Origin: Tamarix chinensis
Taxonomy: Eukaryota > Streptophyta > Magnoliopsida > Caryophyllales > Tamaricaceae
Direction of reading: 5' to 3'
Length of the DNA stretch: 64,000 nt
NCBI GenBank assembly: GCA_030549775.1
Contig: CM060174.1
Span: 55,032,444-55,096,443, forward strand
Of this stretch, positions 1 through 12,292 are shown piece by piece. Below the pieces are notes generated by a model that did no database searches, had not been told where the DNA came from, and saw nothing but the letters and a program-made list of their open reading frames with translations. Position numbers and translations under genes: made by a program. Positions within the stretch are counted from its first letter, which is position 1. The number at the start of each line of letters is the position of its first letter.

Positions 1-436
1 GTGTAGGGCAAGATAAGGGAGGTGGGTGACTCAGTTCTGTAGAGGGCGGTGCAGGGAAGGTTTTGGTAGGCGGCATTGGTGCCGGAGATCGTCGACGATG
101 GCAGAATATGGAAGTTGTTTTTGCGGCATTGATTAAATTTCTTGCTTGAATATCTTATTTCCTTCTTCTTCCTTAGTAGCTAACGATTATTACACCTTCC
201 TTACTCATTCAAATCTTCAATACCATAAGAAGAATCGTGCCATCAAATTAGTAACTTCTCGCTACTCCTCTTAATCACTATACTACCACTTTATTTTTAT
301 GGTTATTTTACCATAGTTTGAAAAAAATAATAACTCCAAAATATAGTAAACATGTATAAATAAAAAAATTAAAGTAATCAACTTCACAAAACATTATTAA
401 ATAGTATAAAATCCTATTAATTAAAGGGGCATTACA
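1..436 (-). mobile_element. LTR fragments, reverse orientation (truncated)
   Basis: Bases 1 to about 130 match the inner part of the reversed LTR at 4960-5050: both carry the GAGGGCGGTG(T/C)AGGGAAG string and the GGTTTTGGT or GATTTTGGT that follows. This is a piece of the same LTR family cut by the window edge. Bases about 140-436 are AT-rich and end in GGGGCATTACA, which on the minus strand is a TGTAATGCCCC LTR start. A reverse LTR therefore appears to begin at 436 and run off the left edge. No coding sequence is visible. Confidence 0.45.
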
Positions 437-1642
437 AGAAAAGTGGAGAAGTTGTGGCAGAGAAAGGTGGCACAAATCGGTGGCCATGGTGATGGAGGTT
501 GTGTTGGTCAAAGGAGAGAAAATAGAAATTTGGAGGTAGAGGAAGATTAGGTGGAAGGATAATATTAAACAAAGGAGTTAGAAGATATTTTTAGGTTACT
601 TAATCATGTGAATAAAAGGTTAAAAATATAAAAGCACAATGAGGATGGTTTATGCAAAAAATAACAATGAATGGGGAAGAGAAGTGGTGTATAAGAGGAG
701 GAAGTTAAGGAGGATAAAAATGTGGGAGAAGAGGATGAGGAAGATAGGAAAGAAATAAATTATGCTAAGTGTAAAGGATGGAGGGTACATTCATAATTAT
801 GCTTAATATTTAATCATTAAGTCTTTAATGTTGATATTTCTTGAAAATAACAAGATAAAGAAATGTAGGGGGTTTTCCACATGTAATGGAAGATAAGGGG
901 CCAAGAATCAACTAACATGCTAAAAAATGAAAGGTGGAGGAAAAAGGAAGAAGATTTGGTACACTTAATGGTATAATGGTAATTTTGTGTATTAAGGGAA
1001 AAAACCAAAATTTCCAAAACCATAGGGGGCCATAAAATTATATGGGATTGATTCAAACCAATAATGAGAGATTGGGATTGATATTATCATGATTAAATGA
1101 AGATTAGATGAAGAAAAGTCACATTTGATAATTTATTATTTTTAAAACTATCTAAATAAATTTAAAATTATAAAATAATTGTGGAGAATTTTTAAATCAT
1201 TTTATGATCAATAAAAATAAATTATATTTATCTCAAAATTTTCATAAAGTCTGGCTAGCCAAAAGAATTGTTTTGAGGCTTAAAACACTAAAATAGGCTA
1301 ATTAGGATATAATTAGTAATTTTTCATAGAGATATCTTATTATAATTTTAAAATAGCCTAAAATACTATAAATATCAAAGGATTCAAAAAAAAGGGAAGA
1401 AGAAGAAGAAAATAATTAGTGTTAATTTTAATGAGTGTGATAGCCTAAAGTGGCTCAAAACATTTCATTGACACAAACTTATAAGAAAATGTTACAAAAT
1501 GGAAACGAAATATTTGAAATTCAAAATAAGGGTTTCAATTTGATAAATGATGTAATAAAATATTCAAAATATGATAATTTTATATTTAAATATAGAATAT
1601 TCTATAAAGGCTATTCTTTTTAAAAAAAAGGGGGGCATTACA
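437..1642 (-). mobile_element. LTR fragment, family C, reverse
   Basis: On the minus strand the fragment starts at 1642 with TGTAATGCCCCCC. It shares blocks with the forward sequence at 43190-43500: TTTATTACATCATTT followed by AAACCCTT, and GGCTATTTTARAATTATAATAAGATAT. The 440-760 part is purine-rich on the plus strand, as expected for the pyrimidine-rich U3 of these LTRs read backwards. The other end is cut by the LTR start at 436. No open frame of note. Confidence 0.5.
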
Positions 1643-2289
1643 AAGGTAAACATCTTATCATAAAGTCTTTGGAATGTTTTTCATGATCAATAGTTATAGT
1701 AAAATATCATGAGTGTATCCTTATTGATATTTATAGATTCCATTCAACATAAAACCTCTACTCAATGGAAATGAATGAAATTTTCTTTTCCTTTGGATTT
1801 AGTATTTATCAAGATAATTTGCTCAGAGGAAAGTTGTAATACCCCAAAATTTACACACATTTTTTTTTAAAAACAAGACTTATAAATTAAAACTAGTAAA
1901 TTTTGGGGATGCTACCGCCACACTTAGTACTACCGATTTACTCCTACCGTTCCAGTATCAAGTGCTAAGGCTAAGGAAAACACTCACAAAAATATTAAAT
2001 AAAACAAAGTTCATAAATACAATAATCAGAATATGCATATGTTCTTACATAGTTTAAAATACTGGAGATAGTTTTTCAGAGAAGAAATAGTGACCATAAT
2101 AAAATGGTTTATAAAGTTTCACATAATTGAAAGAAAATAGAAATGATAATCTCAAATGGAAAAAAATCGGCCACGTCACTCCTAGGACTTGAATCTAGCC
2201 CAAACATCACTCGGCCCCACCTGATGTCCCATAGACATCAATAACATCAAAATAAGCAAATCCTACCTGCAATAGGTCAGATGGGCCTT

Positions 2290-2352
2290 CTACTCGTGGG
2301 AATGAGTAGCACCCATAAAAGGGGTGATCAATACACTACGTACTGAGTAAGG
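2290..2352 (-). other. Conserved three-hairpin LTR module (reverse copy)
   Basis: This is the reversed copy of the module best seen at 58321-58386. The arms around the CTACGTACTGA core, the CACCC/GGGTG pair and the CTACTC/GAGTAG pair are all recognisable. See the finding on this module. Confidence 0.6.
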
Positions 2353-2589
2353 TAATCGAGCACTAAGGCCAACACATAAGCACATAAAATCATGTAGGAT
2401 AATAATCAACTTACAAATTTCAAACCCACACATATGATACATAAAAGCTTACAGAGTATTACATAGCTTAAAATCAATAAGCCCACACATAAGGCCCAAA
2501 AAGGTCCAGATCAATCATTTAATCATTCTTTTATCAGAAGTCGATTCACACTATGCCTTTTTATCAATTCTATGCGAGTACAGGAACAC

Positions 2590-2940
2590 CCCACTATTAT
2601 AACCGGTGGGCCGGTCACACATAGAGCATCATGCTCTAACCACTATTATTACTGTTGGATCGGTCACATATAGGGTAAAACCCTAACCACTATTTCTAAC
2701 CGATGGATCGGTTCCGCTCTTGCTCGTATAGTGTTCCACTGTAAGTAATTAGTGTCTTTTATTTGCCTGAGCAAAACTCTGGTTTATTTTCATTGAGATT
2801 AGGATCCCCCACTATTATAACTGGTGGGTCGGTCACATATAGGGTAAAACCCTAACCACTATTATAACGGATGGATCGGTCACACATAGGGTAAAGACCC
2901 TAACCACTATTTTTCCTAACCGGTGGATCGGGTGGTCCCA
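2590..2940 (-). repeat. Tandem hairpin-unit array in LTR (reverse)
   Basis: Repeated units each contain CCACTATTATAACCGGTGG or a close variant, a GGTCAC(A)CATA link and a short hairpin. Hairpin stems are TAGAGCAT/ATGCTCTA (2622-2638), TAGGGT/ACCCTA (2671-2685), the same stem at 2840-2854, and again at 2887-2902. Forward copies occur in the other LTRs. Confidence 0.75.
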
Positions 2941-3175
2941 TCTCAATATCTTCCAATTTAAGTAATTAATAACTTAAGTATCTTATTCACAAGCTTTGAC
3001 CCAGACATGCAAGACTGCCTTCTATAGTTCTCATCCTCCAACCCTGGTTATTCCCACCAAACCATGGTAACCATGCAAACCCTAACTCCCATGCAATCAT
3101 TAACTCCCACCATGCAACCCTAGCTCCACGTAAACCCTAGCTCCCATGCAAACCATTCACTCCCATATAAACCCC

Positions 3176-3420
3176 AAAACCACCATTCAAAACCCTAACA
3201 CCACCGTACAACCCTAATACCACCATGGAACCCTAATACCACCATGCAAACCCTAATACCACCATGCAAACCCTAATACCACCATGCAAACTCTAACACC
3301 TCCATGCAAAATCCTAATATCACCATGTAAAATATAATACCACCATACAAACCCTAACACCATGCAAAACCCTAATACCACCATGCAACCCACATCTCCA
3401 TGCAAAACCCCAACACCACA
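3176..3420. repeat. 20-bp minisatellite within the reversed LTR
   Basis: The unit ACCCTAATACCACCATGCAA repeats with a 20-bp period, exact for three copies around 3231-3290 and degenerate on both sides. The same motif occurs once or twice in the LTR at 54101-58863 (GGTATTAGGGTTTGCATG near 57210), so it was amplified locally in this copy. Confidence 0.8.
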
Positions 3421-3799
3421 TTATTACGCTTCCCATCATTATTTTACAACCCTATCATGCATGTATTATGGGCCACATTATACCATAACAAAAATATCAC
3501 AACTCCAACACATAATACACATGTCACAAATTAATGTACGATCTTACCTTAACTTCATAACATGTTGCACATATGATAGACATACCAATACACATAAAAT
3601 ACATTATAATTCACATCACATGGCATGCATGTCATATAAAACACATAATTCACAAACGGCCTTAGTACTCCCTTACCTAAAATGTCACCGGTCTTGGAGC
3701 ATGCTTCTATACCACTTGAGGGTTTGTTTGGTCATACCTATTATGAGGGAAAAACTAGAATTAGGTTCCCTCTTAAAAATACTATTATTTACTAACTTA

Positions 3800-4470
3800 T
3801 CCTAAGACTTGCTTTTTAATTAAAATAATACTATGCTAAGATTAACTATACAAAATACTACTAAAAATTCTAATAATATTATTAATGTAATTTAAAACAA
3901 ATGGTGATATAAAGGTTTCTACCCTTCACCAAAATAATGCTAATAAAGATAATAATGATAAAAAAATTTAATAATAATAAAATATTAGTAATAATATTAT
4001 TATTAATAGAAATCTTAATAATAATAATAATATAAGCCTAAAATTAAAAGATAGGCTTTTCGACCCTACCTCCAAATAATGAGAGTACTATTAATAATAG
4101 TATTAATAATATTAATAACATATATTACTTATAATAATATTAAAAATAATAAAGATAATAATCATAATAATATTAATAATAGTAAAAATAGTAATAAAAA
4201 TACAAGGTGTGAATCCTAATTAAAATTTAGGGTTTCGGCCCTCCCTGGATAAATAATAATAATCATAACATAATAATACTAATAGTAATAATATTAATAA
4301 TGATAATAAAACTTATAATAATGCTATCAATACCCATAATTCGAAACTAACAACTAAAATAATTTACAATCACTCTCAAACCTGCCAAGAAAATGTAACA
4401 TGTATATTACACCCAATAATAATAAGAATAATAATGATAATAATAATAATAATAATAATAATAATCAAAT
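3800..4470. repeat. AT-rich trinucleotide tract (AAT/ATT)n, interrupted
   Basis: About 650 bp dominated by AATAAT/ATTATT runs, ending in an almost pure run near 4430-4465. It lies inside the reversed LTR, and the forward LTRs have the matching tract at the equivalent place (31970-32400, 55680-56260). No gene. Confidence 0.8.
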
Positions 4471-5144
4471 AATGGTAAAAATTGAAATAAAATTAGAATA
4501 CACTTAATTAAATGGGAGAAAAGGGCTGAGAGGGTCTAGGGTTTCACCTTGAGTCGGTCTGAGATGGGTGGCACTGGCAGTGGCGCACTGTGGCAGTGGC
4601 CGAAAAAGTGTGTAGAAAAGGAGAAAGTTGAGATTTGAGAAGAAAAGGTGGAGAATGGGGGTGGAGGTTGAGGTACTGATGGTAGCCTAGGCTGAGAGGA
4701 GTAAAGTGAGGTGGTGGCACAGCCAAAGGTGGCGGTGCACAGCAGCAGAGGTGGTGGCTGAATAGGGAAGAAGGAGAGAAAGAGAGGAGGAGAGGGAGGG
4801 AGAGGAAAATAAAGGTAGGGGAAGGTAGAGGATGGTCTGTAGTACAATTTGGGAGGTGAAAGGAGCGGTAGTAGTGGCAGAAGTGGTGGGTCGAAGGGCA
4901 GCGGAGGTTAAAATTTTAGTTTGATGGGTAGGGGATTTCACACGGTTGTGGTGGCTCGTGCAAGAAGAATCAAGGGAGATGGGTGGCTTAGTTAGCTAGA
5001 GGGCGGTGTAGGGAAGATTTTGGTGGGCAGAGGTGGCGACGAAGTTGGCTATTGGCGGAAGACAACTCGTCTAAGGTTGCAGTGGTGCAAAGGAGGGTTT
5101 TTCTGAATTCAAGCAAAAAATCAACTAAAGGATGCTATGGGGGT

Positions 5145-5153
5145 TATTTATAG
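5145..5153 (-). promoter_or_regulatory. Putative LTR TATA box
   Basis: Read on the minus strand this is CTATAAATA. It lies about 0.93 kb from the LTR start at 6077, downstream of the purine/pyrimidine-rich tract, the same arrangement as in the other LTRs of the window. Confidence 0.45.
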
Positions 5154-6077
5154 ATGAGAGGGGAAAGTTAGGGTTGAAGGGAAGGTGGGAGAGTGGTAGG
5201 TAGGAGTGGGCACTAGTCGACGATGGCAGCCGGCGCACTCTCCGTTCATGGTCTGCAAGTGGCCAGGGGAGAGGGAAATCGTGCGAGGGAAGAGGGAAAG
5301 TGGGCAGATAAGTGTGGTCGATGAGCCATCGTAGAAGAGAGGGGGAGAAGTGGGCAGCAAACGTGCACAATTGCATGTGAAATTTTTAGCCGGCAGGTAG
5401 TTGTAGGTTGACGAGAAGAAGAAGGGAGGAGCAGGAAGAAAAAGGTAGGGGCGGACTTAGCTGGTTGGGGGAAAAGAAAGAAAAGAAAAAGGGGAAGGAA
5501 CCGATCGGCTGGAAACGGTCATAAAGTTCGTAAATGAGACGTGGCATCCCAGGGAAAGGAAGCCCAAAATGCAGCGTCTCAGCTGCCGAAGAAAGAAAGG
5601 AAGGAGCGGCGCTTGGGTTAGGGAGAAGAAAGGAAAAGAAGGAGGATTAGGCCACGTTGCAGGCCCAATCGGTGAGAGAAGAAAAAGAAAAAGAAGAAAA
5701 GAAAGAAAAGGAAAGAAAATAAAGAAAAAGGAGGGAAGAAAAAGAAAAAGGAAAAAGAAAAAAGGAAAATTTAAGTGGTTTAGGGTTAAATAAATTAATT
5801 AGAATATTTTGGGTATTTATAATAAAAATATTTAAATAAAATAATACTAAATTTCATTTTTATGCTAATTTAGGGTTTTTAAAAGACTTTTTCAAAATAT
5901 ATTTTTAATTAGCAAAAAGCCTTATTTTTTTTCCTTTATAAAAATATTTATAATTTCTTTAATAATTTGCCCTAAATAAATCCTTCCCATTCGAAATAAA
6001 ATAATTAATTAAATTAATTCCCTAATAAATCCTTATTTATTTATAATTCTTAAAATAAATATTTTTGGGGAATTTCA

Positions 6078-7691
6078 AAAACACACATATCATGATGATT
6101 AAACTTCTTATTAAATGTAGCATTCATTATGAGTTTCCAACACATTATATCAAAAATACCAAAAGCTAATTTGATATTATGTGTAATTGAGGCATTGTGT
6201 TAACCATATAGTATCCCAAGTAATTTATCAAAATGAAACAGTGAAAGCATAGTTGCATGAGAGGTATCATGAGACGGGTTAACCCATTCATATGACAAAT
6301 AATTCATCAAGAAGTAGGAAAGTGTGGTGGATTCATAAGCACATTAAGTAACTGTGGTATATGCATAATCACATTAAGTATGAATCATAATATATTTTCA
6401 TTACTCATCAATCCATTTGGAAAGGAAGAAATAAGTTAAAGCTCATTTAATTAATCATATTTGAGCTAAAAACATTTAAAAGAAACTCTTATTACTATAT
6501 AAGTAAATTAACCTAGAAAAATGTGTTTTATGAAGATATGATAACAAAGGGAAAGTAAGGATAACAATAATAGCATGAGCACATCTCCAACAAAAATATC
6601 ATCCAAACACATGATGTAACTCATACACTGGTACGACCATAGACTATGTAGAGTTATAATTAGCACCAATGGTGCCTAGATCTAAACTAAAGGTGGATGG
6701 AAGTGTAGGCTCAAATGGTTTATATTTAGGCAATTGGGGTAAAATGGTGAGCTAAATTAGACAAAAGTTTTTTAAAATGAATGACCTTACAATTTATCCT
6801 CTAAATTCTCTACATTTGTATAATCCAACTTAACATAAACATAATCGTGAATGCTTAGTGCGCATGCTAGATTCTTAGTACTAGGTGAAGTTTTAATCTT
6901 ATAAACATCATCAATCTTAACACTTTGATCACTAAGAGCATCAATAGAGAAAACCATGCCACCCAAAAATTTATTAATTCTATGTCATAACAATAGTAGG
7001 AGTGTCGACAATGATAAAGTTATGAGATAACTCATAAAGACTATTAATCTTGGTACCATAACTAAGTTATGTATGATCTATGTGTACGAATATTTGGTCA
7101 ATCATCTAAAAGCCTTTAATAAGCAATTCCTACAGACCTTGAACTATATATCTACCTTGAGGTATTCATGGAGGAGAGTAGTGGCTATGGATGAAACATA
7201 TAATGTAGAAATAATAATTGTAGGATATGTGGTGATAGGATCATGAGTAGGAGCAAAGATGCACTACTATCTTTATTATGAGCATGCGAAGCATGTGCAA
7301 ATAATATCCTACTAGTGCATGTCAATAAAACTCTATCCTTTGTAGTAAATATGAGACTTCAACCATCCTTACATAACTCGTATCCTATCCGTTGTAGGGT
7401 CATCTCATTAAGGATATTTAATCTATTATGTAAATAGGGAGGAGTGGAATTGAAATTGCTGAATGGGACCTAGAAGTCCTCTATGATCCTAGTTATGAGA
7501 GAACCATACCCTATAGAAGTATATGCCTATGACTTGTTATATGTCATGTTTTGAAAGATGTTGATTGTGAAGTCCTTGCCATTCCTTGATAATAAGTGAT
7601 CAACCTTGTACTAATTTATAGTAGATATATATATCCCATACCTCACATAGATGAATAACATTATAAAAATAAACCATTTCACCTTTAATAT
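6078..7691. other. Unassigned sequence, probably decayed transposable element
   Basis: This stretch lies between the reversed solo LTR and the forward solo LTR at 7692, and it probably continues at 11171 after that insertion. It has no LTR landmarks. The minus strand carries a stop-free stretch of about 65 codons (6788-6990) whose product contains SIDALSDQSVKIDDVYK; I do not recognise it as a family. Other frames are broken by stops. Old retroelement interior is the likeliest identity, but that is inference. Confidence 0.35.
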
Positions 7692-10600
7692 TTTAACACC
7701 TCAAAATTTTGTGACCTTTTTCTCCACGTTTTTAGACTTTTATTTAAAACTTAACCCTAAACTTTGGTTTATTATCTCTTTTATCCCATAAACCATAACC
7801 CTAACAATTTCTTAATTATATTACTTTGATTTTTTTCCTTTTTCTCCTTATATTTACCCTACACTTTAACCACTTATTTTCCTAATTTTGTTTTTCTAGA
7901 CACAATCCCCATCCTAAATAAAATAAACCTAACCAAACTAAATATTAAATTAATACTCTAGCCTTACTAATCCCTTCTCGCACTACCTCAACCTTTTATT
8001 GTCAACCTATCTTACATATAACCCCTATCATCTCCATCTCACTTGCATGACCCCCATCATGCAATGTCTTCTATAACTCCTTTCTCCCCTTGCATTTTCT
8101 CTTAGTTAATCACCTAACCAAACCTTCTCATTTTTTTATGGTAATCTTATTTCACACACCACTAATCAAGCTTTCTCCTTTATTTCTTCATCATCTTTTT
8201 TCATTTTCCTATCCACTGGTTTTTATATGTATTTCCCTTGCCATGCTACACTATTTTAAATCCTCCCATCACCACCACCTTTGTAGCTTGCAACCATTCC
8301 TCCTCCCCATTAGCTCCTTGGTTCATTTTCTTTCTCATTCCTCTAGAAATTTTGTAACAACTTAGCCCTGCAATTCCCACCATTCTTTAGTGTCATCTTT
8401 TGATCAACCTCTCTAACCTTTGCTATTTTCTCAAACCTTAAAACATTGTTATTATAGCTATCACTGCTAATGTACCCTTATTTTCTATGTAAAACCACTA
8501 CTTTGCTCCCATTCTAGGGCTGCAACACCTACCTAATGTTCAGAGCTCACACAAACCCCTATTCACATGTTTAGGAGATTCACTTTATATGATTACAACC
8601 TATGGTTTTTTCCTATGTTTGAAGCCCTGTGAAATGTGAGCCCTTTGCTATCTACCTGGATGAAGGCTACGTGTTTGGTTTCCCTCCTTATCTAAAAATC
8701 TCTCATTGATCTTATTTCTCAGCATCGCCTATTTACATTCTAGCCTTCTAGGATCCCATCTTCATATATTTCACACTCTAAATGGAGCATTTATCAGGTA
8801 TTAATCCTTAGCTAGATTTATTTTTCGTTGTTGCCATTTTTTAGTCATTAATACATGTTTTGTTGAGTTTTGTTTCTAGGCAAAGAAAAAGGCTATTAGG
8901 ATGCTAATGTTTAGGGTTTGGTTGTATTTTGATATTTTATTGGGATTAAGTGTCGACCCTAATGCCTCATTAAAATGTTATAATCACATGATATCATATT
9001 TGGGTTTTGTTATGTTGTGTTATATTTACTCTCTAACCATATCTCGATATGTTGTATTGATTTTCCTAATTTTTCTAGTATGAAATTATATGTTGTTGAG
9101 CATGTTTAATTATTCTTAATATTAAGAATGTGAGAACGTGATATATTAGGTTAGTGTTGCAAATTGATTATGCATGATTATAATTATTTGTAAGCTATAG
9201 GGTTTGAATTGTCATTGAAATGCACCATGCTTATATTATTCGAACACGTATGCCTAGTATATATTATATGTTGTTAAGATTCAAAACATGTGATTTATGA
9301 TTTGTTGGAATGCATGTTAAGATTTTATATGCTTAATCATGTGTAGGAACAAAAAAGTCATTTGCCATGTTTGGTAATTTATTTGCATGCTAAAGTCTTA
9401 TAAATATCATATTTGAGCCTTTTATGAAAAAAATTTAATTAAAAAGTAATTAGCATTTAAAATAGGTAATATAGTTCTTATTCTGGTGTTAAGGGAATTT
9501 TATTATTTATGATTTAATGCACCAAATTATAATTAAATGTACATAGTAAAACCTTAGTAGATTGATTAGGTTTGCCTTAGTGTTAACTTTAACTTTATGT
9601 TTACTAGAATAATTAGAAATAAGAAAAAGAGGCTAAATATGGAAATTTGAGTTGTTTGTGCATTATGTGATTTCATGTTGAGTAGATAAGATACTAATAA
9701 TTAAAGTGGAATACCTCAAGACATGAGAATGATTTACTCTCTAGGTTTAGCTACCCCAGGGATGATGTATGAACCTTTGTTTTGGTTTGGTTTTATTAGT
9801 GTGCCTTAGTGCCTCAATAAGGCCTTAATCTACTCTATAGGTTACCTATGAGACCTATATGAGGTACCTATCGTTAAAGATTAGGTGACCTAGGTTGGAG
9901 GGTACTTTATTTCCTTAGTGCACTAGTATGAACATTGTATTTTATGTATCTTGGGTTTTATGGTTAGAGATTATTGTGTTGAGTTAGTACACCAATATGA
10001 CTGGTGTACTTTAAATGTCTTTAGGTTGTCTTTTATATCCTTTTGAGTAAAAATGAAAGTAAATATTGTTATTTATTTGAATATAATTTGGATTTGTGTT
10101 TGGTAGTTTCCCTTGTGCACTACCCTTAATATGGATGATGTTGGCTATGAGGCTTAATAAGACATTAATGTTTAAAGTGAAATACCAAGTGAGTAAGGTT
10201 TGCTTGAATTATTTACCATTCCACCACATATAATAGTGACCATGAATGTTCAACCCTAGGGTTGTACTTATTACCATTCCACCAGATATAATAATATCCA
10301 TGAGAATATGCCTTAGAAGTGGTTTATTATTGGACTAGTCCACCATATATTATAATGGTTCCTAGGAGAATTTTACCTAAGAATGGTTTTGTTACCAGTC
10401 CATTAGATATAATAGTGGTTCCTATAAGCATTTTTCTTTAGAAGGGTCAACATGTTGACACTGTTTCACCACTTATGAATAGGGAGTCCCTGAACTCAAT
10501 GTAACTAAATAATTGGAATGATTTTGATCACTTATTGAATTTATATGTAATTAAGAGTAATGATATATTGAGAATGTGGTCTTGGTGATTGTTGTGATAT

Positions 10601-11170
10601 GACATGATTATCATTCTTGCTATCAAATATGTTTTGTGTGTGTGTGTGTGTGTTTTATACCATGTTCCCTTAAGATATATTCTATGTGCTCAATGTAACC
10701 TTTGCATGTATAATATTGTGTAGTAGTTTATGTATTACGGTTATACTAAAATATTTTGTTTTATGGCCATCTACCTATTTAATGGGTAATTACAACTTCG
10801 TAGGAACATTTTGATGGTACTCATTGATTCATTGCTTTCATTTTGTTTCTTGTGGTGTGTGTTAATTGGGTTTTCTTTTAGGTATTGTTATCTATAATAT
10901 CTCTCTTTCTTTCAAAATTTATGTCCTCTATTTTCATTATACATGTTCTCTTATCTCTATTTTATATCTTGTATCATGGTAGGATCAAGTGTTTCATATA
11001 ATTGATCTTTAAGTAGGATATTACTTTTTCTTAGAACTTGCCATAGATTAGGTATAAGGAGTATTTTTTTTCTATCTTAGATGTAGTGTAACACCTCTGC
11101 ATTTTATTGTTTTAGCTTTTGCAACTAGTTTTAAATAATTTCTTAGTTTGTAAATTTTAGGGGTGTTAAA
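7692..11170 (+). mobile_element. Solo LTR, Gypsy Del-like, forward, about 3.48 kb
   Basis: Starts TTTAACACCTCAAAATTTTG (a TGTAACACC-type start with one change) and ends TTTTAGGGGTGTTAAA. Flanks are AATAT (7687-7691) and AATAC (11171-11175), a 5-bp target duplication with one mismatch. Degenerate hairpin-array motifs (ATTCCACCACATATAATAGTG and similar) lie at 10170-10450. A (TG)n run lies at 10635-10652. No gag or pol. The high divergence from the other LTRs and the AT-richness suggest an old copy. Confidence 0.65.
10635..10652. repeat. (TG)n microsatellite
   Basis: About nine TG units inside the LTR at 7692-11170. Confidence 0.9.
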
Positions 11171-11668
11171 AATACCATCTTAAATGGCTACAGATAGTAA
11201 GGGCTAGTAGTACCTCGAATCACATAATGACACCTAGTCATATATTACACAACCATGTCATGTTTCCTCATTCTCATTCAGCTTCAATATGTAATCCCTA
11301 GAAGAAATGTCCACTCAAAGGCCTATATTTCTAACACGTTTGGTCTCATTAAATTGGATGTGGACACTTAAGACTAGTGGTGAAGGCAAAACCATTAGTA
11401 GAAACAATCATATTCACATATAAACACTAAATAATATCAAAGTAGATAGGATTATGGAGCTAAAAAAGTTGACGAATATGAATATTAAAGAGATTCATCT
11501 CAATGGTTAGCTTCATAATGTTGGAATCGATGTTAGAATTAATACATATTGGCCTTTATTATCTTCTTTCCATGGAATTGCTTTACCCACTTCTATTGGT
11601 TATCCATGATTTTAGAGATGAATGGAGCATGAGGATAGGCTATAGAATTCTTGGCTAGTCTAGTGGTG
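11171..11668. other. Unassigned sequence, likely continuation of 6078-7691
   Basis: The near-matching 5-bp flanks of the solo LTR imply that this stretch was contiguous with 7691 before insertion. No clear protein motif on either strand. Confidence 0.35.
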
Positions 11669-12292
11669 TAATACCCCATCTATTTGAAAAGTTTTTGAAT
11701 GAAAAATTATGTCATTTGTTGGTGTTTGATTTTAATTTGGAACTATGATTTGTTTATGGTAATGTTGGATTTGAAATGAGGTTGGATAACTAAATTAATT
11801 AATTTTTCAGGCAGACCAATCAATTAGTTTGCCATTTAACAAAAATGGTTTTTACTCGACTAAACCAATCAATTGGTTGAGGAACAATCATCTGGTTTAT
11901 AGAATAGTTGACCGGTAGGGTAAGCTAATCGATTGGTTTATCGAGATGGTAATATTTTTGAAACTCAATTTTTTGGAAAAATTTCTTATACTAAAATGGA
12001 ACCTTGATAGCCTATTCTAAATTATTCCTAAAATATTTTTTTTACCTTTTCCATGATGCATTTGGCCTGTAAATACTACCTTAGATCAATCTAAGGAGTC
12101 GATTGGGACAATTGAGGGGGAGGGGAAGATGACCTTAACTTTGTCTTCTTCCACCTGTCTCCTCTGCATATTTCTGGGATCATTGCTCCAATTTCAGACT
12201 TGATTATGCTTAGTTTGGAGATTCCTTCCACACCTTCCTTCCATTTCCCCTCTTGTGTTTTTCATTTTTTGAACAATCGAATTGCATTCATT
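11669..12292 (+). mobile_element. Forward LTR 5' part, family B
   Basis: Starts TGTAATACCCCATCT, as does the LTR at 49489. It then carries the same ACTCGA(C/T)TAAA and CAATCGA(T/C)TGGTTTA-type strings (11810-11940) that are found at 49650-49790. It stops abruptly at 12292, where a reversed LTR begins. Its remainder is probably 16741-17360. Confidence 0.6.

Larger units (their letters stand above)
1835..6077 (-). mobile_element. Solo LTR, Ty3/Gypsy Tekay/Del-like, reverse, about 4.24 kb
   Basis: The plus strand begins TGTAATACCCCAAAATTT at 1835 and ends near 6077 in GGGGAATTTCA. These are the two ends of a reversed LTR of the TGTAAYACCCC...GGTGTTACA type. The first 150 bp are the reverse complement of the 3' end of the LTR at 54101-58863, including the block reading AGCACTTGGTACTGGAACGG there. 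Inside, in reverse order, are the three-hairpin module (2290-2352), the hairpin array (2590-2940), an AT trinucleotide tract (3800-4470), purine-rich U3 (4500-5790) and a reversed TATA box (5145-5153). The flanking five bases, AAAGT and AAAAC, agree only partly, so a target duplication is not proven. No gag or pol is present, so this looks like a solo LTR. Confidence 0.7.

Noticed and set aside
3176..3420. CCCTAA-bearing repeats as an interstitial telomere
   Set aside because: The unit is 20 bp with one CCCTAA each, not a run of the 7-bp plant telomere repeat, and it lies within an LTR.
4536..5376. Overlapping minus-strand frames rich in Pro, Ser, Leu
   Set aside because: They lie in the pyrimidine/purine-rich U3 of a reversed LTR; similar frames occur in every sister LTR without conserved sequence.
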